Below the pieces are notes generated by a model. It worked only from the letters and a program-made list of their open reading frames with translations. It ran no database searches and was not told the origin of the DNA. A stretch of 64,000 nt of DNA, from the NCBI GenBank assembly GCA_024516155.1, contig JAJJXM010000008.1, positions 248,001-312,000 of the forward strand, written 5' to 3'. The stretch is from Pyronema omphalodes (lineage: Eukaryota; Ascomycota; Pezizomycetes; Pezizales; Pyronemataceae). The translations under genes were made by a program, and so were the position numbers. Positions 45,487 to 56,095 of the stretch are shown here, in pieces (within the stretch, counting starts at the first letter, position 1; each line of letters starts with the position of its first letter).

Positions 45487-46400
45487 TGCAACTTGAACAC
45501 TGGTGATGGGCGACGATCTTAAGATGGCAGTCAGTTGTGCTGGCCTATGTACAAGGGGAGCTCAACCAACAAACATGACCCCTCTCATCACATTAAACAG
45601 CCCTGTGGATATCTCAATCGTCTTTGATTGATCACAGTGCGGGGCAAATCTGATAAGCTGGGGGAACCCAATTAAGCCTGTAAATCGGGATTTCCTGATG
45701 AAACTTGAAGGTTCCCCCTGGGGTACATTTGGTGTAACATTTTCCCTGTTGCCAAATTTTATGCAGGAGTGAAACGATGAAGCACTCGATGTCGGGAAAT
45801 AGCATGCCCATGCCAGACAAAGTCGAGAAAATAGACAAAGACAGAGTAGATTCAACCCAAAAACAACAATCCTCAAAAAAAGCTACCTAAAAGAACCTCG
45901 AATGGACCCAAGAAGCCCTGGGGTAGACAACCCCAAAGGGGCGAGTGAAGGGCTGTGAGGCTGTGATGAAAGCATCTGAGCTCGCGGGAGCTAATGCAAA
46001 GAGCCCTCTCCCACGGACAGCGCGCGTATCTATCTGCAGCCCAACACACATTCATGCGCATTAATACATACGTCGAGATGGGATCTGAACAGAGCGGAGT
46101 GGAGCAGTAGAAACAAATTAATTACGATTCTACAATGTACATACGAACAAAAGCCAAATCATTAGCATTCCACCCGGCCATCCACCGAAATCAATAACTC
46201 CAAAAACCCCCCATTTAAAGAAAATAAAAATAAAAACGCCCAGCGCCTGTCAAATATCTGCAAATATAAAAAAAGCCCCTCTCCCAAATTCCAAATTCCA
46301 AAACATAAAACATAAAACATAAAAACAAAACCTCGTGCACGGTATACAGTACAATACAGTATAATGCATGCCCTATGGTACAAGAAAACGAGTGAGAGTG
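45487..46400. other. Spacer
   Basis: No gene. Short A-rich repeats (ACATAAA) at about 46300-46325. Minus-strand frames of up to 104 codons show no domain. Confidence 0.5.
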
Positions 46401-46404
46401 GTTT

Positions 46405-46880
46405 AGTTCAAACACCTTCGTGGTTTAGCTAAACACCGAAAGTGTTTAGTTAAACACCCCTAAACACCGAAGTTGTTTAGTGTGATTTAAGGTGTTTAGC
46501 TAAACCACCTAGCGTTGTTTAGTTAAACAACTACCTTGATTTTTTTTTTTGTGGGGTTTATTTAAACACCCTAGGGGTGTTTAAATAAACACCTTCTTTT
46601 TCGCTTATTCTTCGGTATTTATTTAAACATCCTAGGGGTGTTTAGATAAACACCTTAGAGGTGTTTAAGGATGTTTAAATAAACACCTTCTTTTTTGTTT
46701 ATTCTTTGGTGTTTATTTAAACACCCTAGGGGTGTTTAAGGATGTTTAAATAAACACCTTCTTTTTTACATATTCTTTGGGGTTTATTTAAACACCCTAG
46801 GGGTGTTTAAATAAACACCTTCTTCTTCGCCTATTCTTCGGGGTTTATTTGAACTATCCTCTGACGTTTAAATAAACATC
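46405..46880. repeat. Near-palindromic GTTTATTTAAACACC/GGTGTTTAAATAAAC units
   Basis: After a looser start (GTTTAGTTAAACACC words, 46405-46530) there are about five units of roughly 60-75 bp, beginning near 46554, 46613, 46708, 46780 and 46841. Each has an arm GTTTATTTAAACACC, a CTAGG centre, and the inverted arm GGTGTTTAAATAAAC. A T/C-rich linker (TTCTTTTTTCGCTTATTCTT-like) follows. Each unit could fold into a hairpin of 15-18 pairs. Copies 2 and 3 carry an insertion (TTAAGGATG type). I know no mobile element or RNA with this layout. Confidence 0.9.
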
Positions 46881-47574
46881 TACAGTCCACTTCCTAGGGA
46901 TGGCGTTTCCATGGTTCATATAAATCACCCTGCAGTGTTCTACTGAACATTCAGTTTTAACCTGTAGAGCTGTGTTCTGTTTTTGTTTGTTGATGGAAGT
47001 GGATATTACCTTAGTGCGCATCCCTTCCTTATGTTCTGTTCGTTCTGCCGTTGTTGTTCCTCGTTCTTCATCCATTTCATTCACTTGTTTCTCCACCTCC
47101 ATCTTTCCCTCTTGTTTGACTGTAAGTTTTTCCTCATGTCAAATGTTTGTCCCTCAACAGAATTTGCTAGTTCATACACCATACACCACCGGAGGGAAAA
47201 GAGAGAGAGAGAGGGGGAATTGGGATATGAACTTCTAGATACTCGCTGAGTCAAGTACTGCAAACCAACCCCACAAATATCCACAATGCTAACCAGACAA
47301 ACAGGATGCTCAGAAAACCTAAGTCTATTTATTGAAGCGATCCATGATTCCAGCATATGTAAGGGTCAATTAAAAAAGGCACAAAGCGAATGGTACTATA
47401 CAGAGAGCAGGAGCAGGAGTAGGAGGGGTGAGGAGGGAGGTGGGAGGTTCCTGTATGTATAGATAGAGGACCTGGCAATAGCTAGAGACATGTTATGTAA
47501 TGAGCAAGTGGTTTAGTAATTAATTTAAAACATTTAAAAAATATCTGAGGTGCTTGATCAAACCACTATTGTGC
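46881..47574. other. Spacer between the two halves of the GTTTAAA island
   Basis: Pyrimidine-rich on the plus strand, with GAGAGAGAGAGG at about 47200. Frames of up to 91 codons lie on both strands, none supported. Confidence 0.5.
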
Positions 47575-47965
47575 AAGGTGTTTAAATCGGTGTTTGAAGG
47601 TGTTTAGTAGGTGTTTAAATCGGTGTTTAAAGGTGTTTAGATCGGTGTTTAAAGGTGTTTAAAGGTGTTTAAATCGGTGTTTAAGGGTGTTTAGTAGGTG
47701 TTTAAAGGTGTTTAAAGGTGTTTAAAGGTGTTTAAATCGGTGTTTAAATCAGTGTTTAAATCGTTGTTTAAAGGTGTTTAGTAGGTGTTTAAAGGTGTTT
47801 AGTAGGTGTTTAAAGAGGTGTTTAGTAGGTGTTTAAAGGTGTTTGGTAGGTGTTTAAAGAGGTGTTTAGTAGGTGTTTAAAGGTGTTTAGTAGGTGTTTA
47901 AAGAGGTGTTTAGTAGGTGTTTAAAGGTGTTTAGTAGGTGTTTAAAGAGGTGTTTAGTAAATGAA
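47575..47965 (+). repeat. Direct tandem array of GGTGTTTAAA / GGTGTTTAGTA
   Basis: About 36 head-to-tail copies of a 10-11 bp unit. GGTGTTTAAA alternates with GGTGTTTAGTA or GGTGTTTAAATC in higher-order units of about 21-31 bp. It uses the same core word as the palindromic block but in one orientation. The right edge (47970-48030) returns to the inverted form (GTTTGAATTAAACACC, GTTTGATTAAACACC). Confidence 0.92.
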
Positions 47966-48030
47966 TTTTGCGGGTGTTTGAATTAAACACCTTTTGTGGT
48001 TTAAAGTGTGGTTTGATTAAACACCTTTTT

Positions 48031-48453
48031 TTTGTACCACAGGGCATGATATCGGCCAGGTACTGTCCTAACCAAGCCTCTATATGTATACCCCATTCGA
48101 GGTCCGTGCTCAACTTCCCTGTTTCCCCGTTTCTCTTCTCCCCCGCTTCCAGAATTGATATCCCACCCGAAATTACGGCTCGATAATTCCACCGCGCTGA
48201 TAGAGTGTCGATATGTCGATAGAATGTCGATATTTCGATACGTAGGGCAAACCCCAAATTTAAAGTTATTCTCCTTGTTCTGGAATACTCTATTTCCGTC
48301 TTCCCGTCTTTCCATCTTCTCCATCTTTTGCTATCCGTTTTGCATTTTATGTCCATTTGCTGCAACATATCATAGTCTTCATATCATTGTCTTCATCCCC
48401 CTCCCAGCTATCCTCCCCTCCCCTCCCCCTCCCCCCTCCCATACCCCCCGCCA
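48031..48453. other. Spacer, 3' flank of the one-span protein gene
   Basis: Contains TCGATATGTCGATAGAATGTCGATATTTCGATA repeats (about 48207-48240) and a C-rich tract (48400-48450). No gene. Confidence 0.5.
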
Positions 48454-49590
48454 TTACCGCCGTACATAAACCCTCTCCATCCCCATCCCCATCTGTGGAA
48501 TAACCGCACTCTCCGGTCTCCCCACTCCAGTATCTTCCCCCATCTCCCATCCTTCAACATCCGGAAATATAGTACTAGAATATTTTGCTGCAAAATCGTA
48601 ATCGGAAGTTGAGGTGTCGGACCAGGTGTCTATGGGTCGTAGGGGGGTGTCTATGGGTCGTAGGGGGGTGTCTATGGGTCGTAGGGGGGTATCTATGGGT
48701 CGTCCTAGGTGTGCGTTCATGTCGGATTTTATATACCGATCTAGAGGATGAGAGATGCTGGGTTTGTATTGGAACCTGGTGGTGGCTGGGATGGGGGTGG
48801 TGATTGTGGGCTTGGGGGTGGTGGTGGGGTTGAGGGGAATGCGGGACCTGGGGTTGCGGGGGGGAATGGTGATGTGTGGTCTTGTTCTTAGGGGTGATAT
48901 TGATGCTGCGGATGCTAATGATGCTATTGATTTTATTGATTTTGTTGACTTCATAGATCCCATAGATCCCAGAGATCCCATAGATCCCATAGACGCACCC
49001 CCGGAACCCGCCGTAGCAATAACCGAAGCAACAATCGAGGGGGTATTTTCCCGGGTCGTCAACGGGGAAACCGAAGCCGAGCAATACGGTGTAGATTTCT
49101 GTGCCAATATCGATTCCTGGGTATTAGCGGAGTAACAGTTATCTTCTGTTGCACAAGTTGATGTTGAAGAGCGGAAGAAATTTGTGGTTTGGACTTGTGG
49201 TGGGATTGTTGGTAAATCTATCTCTGGGCCCGGTGGGCCTATCGATGGACCTGGTGGGGTTGGTGGCGGTGTTTGGTTGTCCGGAAAAGCACATTGTGGG
49301 ATTCTGGTGGAGGTTTCTAATGTTCTTGGGGTTCTCGGGGTTTTTGGAGTGCCGTAAGAACTCTTTAGATGTTGCTTTTCGGATCCCGTCCATGCTCGGT
49401 GGTTGTATCTTCCGTATCTCCCATACCGCCCGCATCGTCCTTCTTCTACTGAGTGCCAGAGATCTAGTTTGCTTGGATTACGAGATGCCCGACGCCGTGA
49501 AATTACCATCCAGATTGTAAAGCCCAGTATTGCTCCGATGGCTCCTATGCCGGTTCCGAGGAGTATGCTGAGTGGGTCCATGGTTGTCAT
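48454..49590 (-). CDS. Hypothetical single-span membrane protein with coding minisatellite, 378 residues
   Basis: Intronless frame. The first ATG is at 49590 (MTTMDPLSILL); the frame is open upstream but has no earlier ATG, and the second ATG three codons on also has a good context. Residues 4-30 are a hydrophobic span (LLGTGIGAIGAILGFTIWMVI) followed by basic SRRRASRNPSK, which predicts an outside N-terminus and cytosolic tail. The rest is low-complexity: a Pro-rich part (TPPPTPPGPSIGPPGP), a Gly/Ser/Met/Lys-rich run (GSMGSLGSMGSMKSTKSIKSI), and a 7-residue repeat RPIDTPL present about three to four times, encoded by a 21-bp tandem repeat. No known domain. The genomic layout resembles the gene at 57116-57961: a short N-terminal span plus a disordered tail. 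Confidence 0.65.
   Translation of the reverse strand: MTTMDPLSILLGTGIGAIGAILGFTIWMVISRRRASRNPSKLDLWHSVEEGRCGRYGRYGRYNHRAWTGSEKQHLKSSYGTPKTPRTPRTLETSTRIPQCAFPDNQTPPPTPPGPSIGPPGPEIDLPTIPPQVQTTNFFRSSTSTCATEDNCYSANTQESILAQKSTPYCSASVSPLTTRENTPSIVASVIATAGSGGASMGSMGSLGSMGSMKSTKSIKSIASLASAASISPLRTRPHITIPPRNPRSRIPLNPTTTPKPTITTPIPATTRFQYKPSISHPLDRYIKSDMNAHLGRPIDTPLRPIDTPLRPIDTPLRPIDTWSDTSTSDYDFAAKYSSTIFPDVEGWEMGEDTGVGRPESAVIPQMGMGMERVYVRR
48625..48712 (-). repeat. 21-bp in-frame minisatellite (RPIDTPL codons)
   Basis: About four copies of GGTGTCTATGGGTCGTAGGGG (plus-strand reading). The period is a multiple of three, so copy changes keep the reading frame. Confidence 0.9.
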
Positions 49591-51791
49591 GGTTAAGGTT
49601 TTGAGATTTTGATATTTCAAACTATCACTCGTTTGTTAGTATGTAAATTCCAGCTTGGGGTTGCTTCTCACAAAGACAAACCTGTAGAATATCACTGACG
49701 AGAGAGATTTTGAAAGACTGGAAAAACCTAAGGAGGCTCTCGTCGTTGCAGACGAGGATTTCTTATAGCCTCGCCACCTGGAACTTGGATGTTGGCTTTG
49801 ACATATCTAGATCCATAGGGCATGAGAAAAAGTTTGTGAACGCAACGGCTCGCACAAGTGCATGACGCAACAAAGACTAAAGTCACTATGTATAATCCTT
49901 GGGTGCAACTTGGCCGGCGATTCACAACTACATACAGTACGAAGGAACTGTAAAGTGAGGTTGGATTAAAGCACGTGGGAAAAATCCCCAGAATGCATAT
50001 CAATGCAGGCTTGGTTGAAAAGTGTAAAAATATCTAACGAATCCGAAGAGTTCGCATGGTTTTTTTTTTCTCGCCTCCTCCAACCATCATCGTTTAAACC
50101 CTGGGAAAGCTCCCGACGCTAATAACCGTGCCGCCGCCGTTGGATCTTCGGAGAATTCATCCCAGGTTTTGATTTCGATCCATGACTCGGTGGGAGTTTA
50201 TCGATATGTAGGAAGGCTTCTTGAGAGGTTTGTTATGTAGGCATTTTCTTCAGAAAGAAATGCTCACACTTTCGCCCGGCTGTAGAACAGCACTGGATGC
50301 TAGTTTCTGGGTGACAGAATGGTTCTCTCAAGAGATACCTCGGCAATCCTTTTCCATAATGTTATCGTGAAACTTTCAGGCAGTCAATTTCCGAGACGAA
50401 GTTGCTTTTGGCATGAACTGCACTTTTGACAAGCGCTTCGTACGAACAGATGTTGGTGTGGCGGGCGACTCGCGAAGACTGCCTGTTGCGCCGCATGATG
50501 GACGTGGCGAGAAACGACCCCTCATCGCCTCGGCACCGCCACACGTCGCTTTGACACGGATTCGCAACACTCCCCACGTGAGACGTCAACGAGACATTGT
50601 TGAGCCGCCTCGTATATGCAAGGCTGTTCCTCAGAGGACCCCAAGACATGAATTTCAGGTGGAAAGGCACGAGCTGTGTTGATTCAAGAGGAGATAGAAC
50701 CAGACATCGTAGTACGGCAGAAGAAGCAGGTATCAAACAGAAGCAGCAGGTGTCAAGAGTGAAAGAAAAGGTGCATTCTGCCGATGCAGTCGCAATCCCA
50801 GTTGCCCAAACGAACGAGCTCATTCAGCAGAATCATATTTGCTTCTCCATGGCTAACAGTCTCCCATATCAGCTGGGCCAGTCCTTTATCCATCAGGGCT
50901 CTGAATCACGAGTGGCAGCTTCTTCACTTGTAAACAACCAACAACCTCCATCTCTCCTTTTCAGCCGCACCATGACCGATGCGAAGAGATGAAAATACAT
51001 CTCAATCTTAACGCATTGATATTGAAAGTGGCTTTCCGATATTGGTTTCAGCATGTTCTTCCTCGGTCTGTCTTGTTTTTGTTTGCATTGAATTCCGGGC
51101 TTACTGAAACACGGTCTTCCGTCCCGGTGCGAACAGAAAGTGCTGATCCGAATGTCACCATATCAATTACTGCTCGTTCCCGGCGGGATTGCGAATCTTC
51201 TTAATCTATGCGCGCCAGCAGCCGTCTGTCATCGCCGGCCCCCCTCGGGTGGCTGGATAAGTTGCCCCGCACAATATAATCCGGCTAATGCTGAGAAAAT
51301 ATATGAAGTATCAGAGTGGGTACAGTACTGATGATCAGGGTGCACAGAGAAGGTGATCAACCCACTGTTGCAGCAGGTTGCGGTAGCATGCTCCCCAGAC
51401 TGTGTAGCTGCTGCCCTGCATGCACACTAGCTCACCCGTGAGCACTCGTTACGGAAGAGAGCGGTGGAAGGACGCCCGTAGAAGGAAGTAAACACAACTC
51501 CGACTCCACCATATCAATGTCGATGTGTCCCTTTCTCTCCTGTTCATGGCCCTTCAACAGGTCTACCATATCCCTAATCTTAACAACTGTGTTTGAGTAC
51601 GCCAATATCCTCCCGTTGCTGCCCGATACCTACTGACTTGTGTACTCACTCAGGTATCGTCATTCGTTTATTCACTGCTCGTTTAATACTATTCGCTATA
51701 TCCATCTGAAACGCCTACCAGTATACCATCCACAAACAGCCACCTTCGAAGCCGATAGTCCACGAGAGAATACAAGAAAGTTTACCTCACC
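49591..51791. other. Intergenic region, no supported gene
   Basis: Opposed frames at 50362-50992 (153 codons minus, 131 and 89 codons plus) overlap, and none has a recognisable domain. The last few hundred bases (51,480-51,790) are pyrimidine-rich and probably form the promoter and leader of the next gene. Confidence 0.5.
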
Positions 51792-52880
51792 ATGTTGAAT
51801 GTTCCAGTACCCGTTATCAATTTCACCTTCAAGTATCTCCTTATTCCGCTCAATGTTGCATTAGTGGTGTGGGTCATTTGGATGAACTACGCATGGATCC
51901 ACCCTACATCGGATATCTCGCTACCACTCCGAGGTAAAGGCCTCTGGAATTACAACATCTTTTATATTTGCTTGTGCATAGCATGCGTCACCATTGGACT
52001 TCTAAATGCTTTCGTTGTCTACAAAGCATTTTCGGAGGTACCCAGGCGCTGGAAGAAATACAAAAACGCAAGCACATGGTCATGTTGCAGAGCTACACCT
52101 ATCTACAAAGTATATGCAGGTTTGATTATGGTGTTGCTGTTTTCCTACGGATTGATTGCTGCAGTTGCTTTCAGGGATGTGTTTGCGGAATTGGCCTACA
52201 AAACTGAATGTGACGGATACAGACTTATGGCAGATATCGAAATTCGGAGTGAATTTCCAGCTTGGACAGGAGCGGCCAATTCGCCCGTTTATGATGCGTC
52301 ATCGACTATCCGGTTCTTCAAGGATGGCCGGTATCAATATACGATGGATCTTGTGCGGGGTTTCAACCAATCTCTAGGCTTTGATGACCGTGACGAGTAC
52401 AACCGACCGATGAGCCGTGACCAATGGGGAAACTTTGAATTAGCCCTCAGGATGCCGGGCATCGCCGTGAAGGATGGGCCACCCCAAAAGGACGAATACT
52501 TCAATACCACCAAGATGTTGAAGGACCAGTCACGGGGCGTCAATTATACAATACCTGGGCCCGTTGCTAGCATCAAGTATAAGGTCTGGAACTCATCCTA
52601 TTCGGTTACGTTCACCAACAACACAGCACCCGGATTTCCAGCAGATACCTTCTCGGGAGTATTCTCGTCGGCAAATACGGGGTTGAAGTTTCCTGAACTT
52701 GACTTGGAACAGGGAAACAAAGGGCCATGGCGATACACAGATAATGTCTGTCTTCCTCCACGCTTATTCATGAGAGGGAGAACCCGTGTGGAATATGCCA
52801 TCTTTGGCGAACTTCAACGTGATTGTCGAAGATATAAGTCAGTCAGGATGAACCACAGTCCCCTTGTTTATCCCTGCTGA
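51792..52880 (+). CDS. Hypothetical three-span membrane protein, 362 residues
   Basis: Intronless frame with a good start (CACCATG). Three hydrophobic segments lie at about 12-35, 54-78 and 105-128, with a basic loop RRWKKYKN between the second and third. The remaining 235 residues are hydrophilic with N-glycosylation sequons (NQS, NTT, NYT, NSS, NNT) and a few cysteines (C140 and three near the end). This fits an extracytosolic domain held by an N-terminal membrane part. No family is recognised. The next gene (53575) is also a membrane protein on the same strand, 694 bp away, but co-function is only a guess. Confidence 0.72.
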   Translation: MLNVPVPVINFTFKYLLIPLNVALVVWVIWMNYAWIHPTSDISLPLRGKGLWNYNIFYICLCIACVTIGLLNAFVVYKAFSEVPRRWKKYKNASTWSCCRATPIYKVYAGLIMVLLFSYGLIAAVAFRDVFAELAYKTECDGYRLMADIEIRSEFPAWTGAANSPVYDASSTIRFFKDGRYQYTMDLVRGFNQSLGFDDRDEYNRPMSRDQWGNFELALRMPGIAVKDGPPQKDEYFNTTKMLKDQSRGVNYTIPGPVASIKYKVWNSSYSVTFTNNTAPGFPADTFSGVFSSANTGLKFPELDLEQGNKGPWRYTDNVCLPPRLFMRGRTRVEYAIFGELQRDCRRYKSVRMNHSPLVYPC

Positions 52881-53574
52881 TAGAAAGAATAGGATGTGTG
52901 CAGTTCAAAGAGACAAACAAGCCAATACCGATAAACAAGCGTTCTCTCAGTTTATTGAAAGCATATGGCAGGTAACAGTGGGCCTTGTTGCCTGGGAGTA
53001 TGAAAGCTACTCTAAGTGCTGCAGGCGCCGGGAGTAGAGAGGTCACGAGTGGTTGGTTCATCAATGGTGGGGCTGGTTGTTCGTAAGGTCAGGTTACACA
53101 CACAGACAATGCAGTCAGGTTTGATCGACAAAATTTCTCACTGTCTCTTTATTTGTTTTCTACGCGTCACAAACAAAGAAATTTTCTTGATTGACCTTAA
53201 CGCCAATCCCCCGAGAAACCGAATTGTTGATCAATTTCAAGTCTCCTTTTTTGCTTCCTCACTTTTGTCCTCGAAAATTGGGAATTCTTCCCGTTTGTAA
53301 CCAGACACGGCAGATACGGCACTGGCACAGCAGATAGCGCGAAGAAAACGAGGCTGTCGAACATTCCTGTCTAACGGAACTTCAGTATATATCCACCGTT
53401 TTATACCTACACTTTCCAACTACAGAGTCTGCCCCTTCAGGCTAACCACCAGAAAAAAACGTGACGGAGACGTGCCGCCGGTGGGAGCGAGGTTCCAAAG
53501 AAGGTAATTCTTTCTCATCTCTCACCACTTATCTGCTTATCCAACGTCAACAAGTTCGACCACCCCCATACGAC
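52881..53574. other. Intergenic region and promoter of the 702-residue membrane protein
   Basis: Holds the 3' flank of the previous gene and a TATA-like site at 53386. The coding frame of the next gene is open upstream of its ATG back to about 53461 without another ATG. Confidence 0.55.
53386..53392 (+). promoter_or_regulatory. TATA-like element
   Basis: TATATAT, 183-189 bp before the ATG at 53575. Confidence 0.35.
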
Positions 53575-55683
53575 ATGCCCCGTCCTACATCCCCCCGACG
53601 CTACAGTTTCAGCAAGAGTCCGCCTACTTATGTCGGAGGCTTTGCCGTCATCATCATCGGTATTGTTGCATGGGTTTTCCTTCCGGATTACTCACCAGAA
53701 TCATGGGATCTCATCTGGACGGTATACACAACTTTTCTATGGGGTATTGTTTGGCTTGCATGCTTTGGATACTGTGTGGGTCCATTGAGTAGGCGATGGT
53801 CATCAGAATCAGTCCGACAGTTCCGGGCACATTGGCTATTGTGCCTGGTTCTCGCCGTGGCAGTATTCGAGATGGAGGTGTGGTCTGACGGACGAATTTT
53901 GGAGACGCTGCTATGGCCGGTGGAGAAACTTTTCTTTTGGCATTACCCGTTATACTGGCAACCATCTTGTTGGAGTAATCGTTCACTGGTGTGCAACGTC
54001 ATTTTTAAGCCCTTGCGTTCTGCCGGAATCCAATGGGGTGCTTTATTAGCCATTTACTTCTACATCTGGCCGCAAGTGCAGAAACTGATATCACGGAGAA
54101 TGTGGTTCCTAATATCATGGACTGCCTTTTGGATTATTCTGGAGAGATTAACAGACTTGAGACCACTTCCGTGGTCATCCGAACTTAAGGAGGTTTTAGA
54201 ATATGACGGGTTTGGAGCACAGTTTTCTATCGTCCGGATTGGAATGGCACTATTTGATTTTTTGAAAGCATGGAGCTCATCGATTTTTATTGCAGCCTTC
54301 GTTAGCTTCTACATAACCGAATTTGCGGCATCAATTTATGGTGACCCCCGTCGAAATCCGCATATCAACTGGGACGGCTATGAAAGCAGCGCTTCCGCCA
54401 TTTGCCACCGCTTCCGAGAAAATCTCCGGTTCAGAAATTACCGCGCCCGCCGTCGATACTCTCTGCATAAAGGAACCCCTAATAGAGAAGTTTCAGGCCA
54501 TTTGAGCGATGGTCCTCCAGGCCGCGACTTTTACCCCGGCTCCCAAAATCTTGAGGCCCATAGCATGCCGTCATCAAGAAGGGTAAAGACAAGCTTTCAA
54601 GGGTATGAATACACCTCCGAATCCGAAGTTACTATTCCTTCCCGTCGAGGAATTCATACTTCCAGTCGTGGTTATCCCCGTATTCCCTCCCGTATGGACG
54701 AAAGTTTCTACGATAAAGGCTGCTCTTCAGAAGAAACCACCTACGAATACACGACGGAAGAAGAAGATCTAACCGAAACCTCCCTTTCATACAGTCAACC
54801 GGTAGTTCTGAATATATCGTCTCATAATAACACTAGCCAACCTCGACGGTTTCAGCAATCAGCAACTACGATACACCCAACTCCTCCAGCTCGAAATACT
54901 CCACAGCAACAAGAGGCCCAGAGAATTAGGAATGAATTTTGTAAATCAATCGGATCAGCTGCGGTTAATGGTCAACCAAAAATCTCACCACAGAGGTTCG
55001 GTATGGCCAGTGACACAAAGATATCTACTGATGAAGACACCGAGGAGGAGGACAACAGAACCGAAAGAGCCGACTCACCAGAACCAATCTATGTAGGCCA
55101 TAGAGTCAACAGCCGGTCATTATCACAAATCCTATCTCCAAAACAACCATCACAAGCCACTGCGTCGAAGAAGTCTACCAATAACGCCGTACCACCTTCT
55201 CCGCCCATATCACGACTATCCTACTCCCGCTCCCTCTCACCCCGTGAATCAATATCAGAACCACCATCACAAAGTATAAGTCCCGAGCCTACAACCTCCA
55301 CAGGCCCTTCAAGGGGGTTTACACAATCTGCAAAACAATCAGTCCCCTTCTCCATCCCCACAATACCCCCACCCCAGACCCACCCAACATCCATCATATC
55401 AGACCGCACAATCATGCCGCCTCCCCCACCCCCTCCTCCACGAGGCCGAATGCCATCTACAGCATCCCGAGGATCAAGAACTCCATCAACACACAGCAGA
55501 ATCCCAAGATCTGCATCACGATCAAAGACGGCTTCAGTGACGGAAACTCCGGTAAAGAAATCTGTTGCAACGCCGAAACCCCAGGTGACACCTAGGACGC
55601 CGAGAAATGCTGTTAGGGCTTCTTCACCGCCGGCTAGTAGGACTAGGTCTGCTATGAGGAGGAGGTTGCTTGATGGTGTGTAG
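53575..55683 (+). CDS. Hypothetical multi-span membrane protein with long disordered tail, 702 residues
   Basis: Intronless. I start at the ATG at 53575 (MPRPTSPRRYSFSKS) because the longer open frame has no earlier ATG. Hydrophobic segments lie at about 19-37, 45-69, 86-103, 149-166, 175-191 and 215-250 (the last long enough for one or two passes), giving six or seven spans. The region is Trp-rich. Residues from about 255 to 702 are hydrophilic and disordered: Arg-rich (NYRARRRYS), Ser/Thr/Glu patches (YEYTTEEEDLTET), a run of eight prolines near the C-terminus, and a basic Ser/Arg/Pro end (RSASRSKTAS, SRTRSAMRRRLL). The short basic N-terminus and large tail suggest both face the same side or that the tail is cytosolic. 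No named family. A run of 24 Gs begins 13 bp after the stop. Confidence 0.72.
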   Translation: MPRPTSPRRYSFSKSPPTYVGGFAVIIIGIVAWVFLPDYSPESWDLIWTVYTTFLWGIVWLACFGYCVGPLSRRWSSESVRQFRAHWLLCLVLAVAVFEMEVWSDGRILETLLWPVEKLFFWHYPLYWQPSCWSNRSLVCNVIFKPLRSAGIQWGALLAIYFYIWPQVQKLISRRMWFLISWTAFWIILERLTDLRPLPWSSELKEVLEYDGFGAQFSIVRIGMALFDFLKAWSSSIFIAAFVSFYITEFAASIYGDPRRNPHINWDGYESSASAICHRFRENLRFRNYRARRRYSLHKGTPNREVSGHLSDGPPGRDFYPGSQNLEAHSMPSSRRVKTSFQGYEYTSESEVTIPSRRGIHTSSRGYPRIPSRMDESFYDKGCSSEETTYEYTTEEEDLTETSLSYSQPVVLNISSHNNTSQPRRFQQSATTIHPTPPARNTPQQQEAQRIRNEFCKSIGSAAVNGQPKISPQRFGMASDTKISTDEDTEEEDNRTERADSPEPIYVGHRVNSRSLSQILSPKQPSQATASKKSTNNAVPPSPPISRLSYSRSLSPRESISEPPSQSISPEPTTSTGPSRGFTQSAKQSVPFSIPTIPPPQTHPTSIISDRTIMPPPPPPPPRGRMPSTASRGSRTPSTHSRIPRSASRSKTASVTETPVKKSVATPKPQVTPRTPRNAVRASSPPASRTRSAMRRRLLDGV

Positions 55684-55695
55684 CTGCTCGGGGCA

Positions 55696-55719
55696 GGGGG
55701 GGGGGGGGGGGGGGGGGGG
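55696..55719. repeat. Poly-G tract, 24 bases
   Basis: Uninterrupted run of 24 Gs starting 13 bp after the stop of the membrane-protein gene, so it lies in its 3' UTR on the sense strand. Confidence 0.95.
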
Positions 55720-56095
55720 AGGGTGTGGAGATAAAGCAGGATGGTGTGTAGTTGCTCGGGGCAGAGGTGGAGATGGAGATGGAGTGAAATCGGGGTTGAG
55801 GGTTGAGGGTTGGGGTTAGTGTGCGGACGGGGGGAAGGGTGTTGGGTACAGTATATAGTGATGGTATATAACACCGTAAGGCTGTAAAAACATAAGGGAT
55901 AGTAACGGGATGATATGCATAAGCGGGAATGGCGTTTTTTTGGAGGTATTTGTGATGGCGTTTCTTTTTTGGGGGCGGGGGAGAGGGGGATTGTTTAGGA
56001 TCTTGGGTTATGGTTGGGCATTCTGATGGCATCTTGGATTGCAAATGGGCATTTGATGGTATTTTATGGCGTTATTTGGTGTTATTTGGTTTTGG
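55720..56095. other. 3' flank and spacer
   Basis: Short repeats (GAGGTGGAGATGGAGATGG, GGGTTGAGGGTTG) and no gene. Confidence 0.5.

Noticed and set aside
46405..48030. GTTTAAA island considered as a CRISPR or a transposon
   Set aside because: The linkers between palindromes are similar rather than unique, and there are no target duplications or coding frames, so neither label fits.
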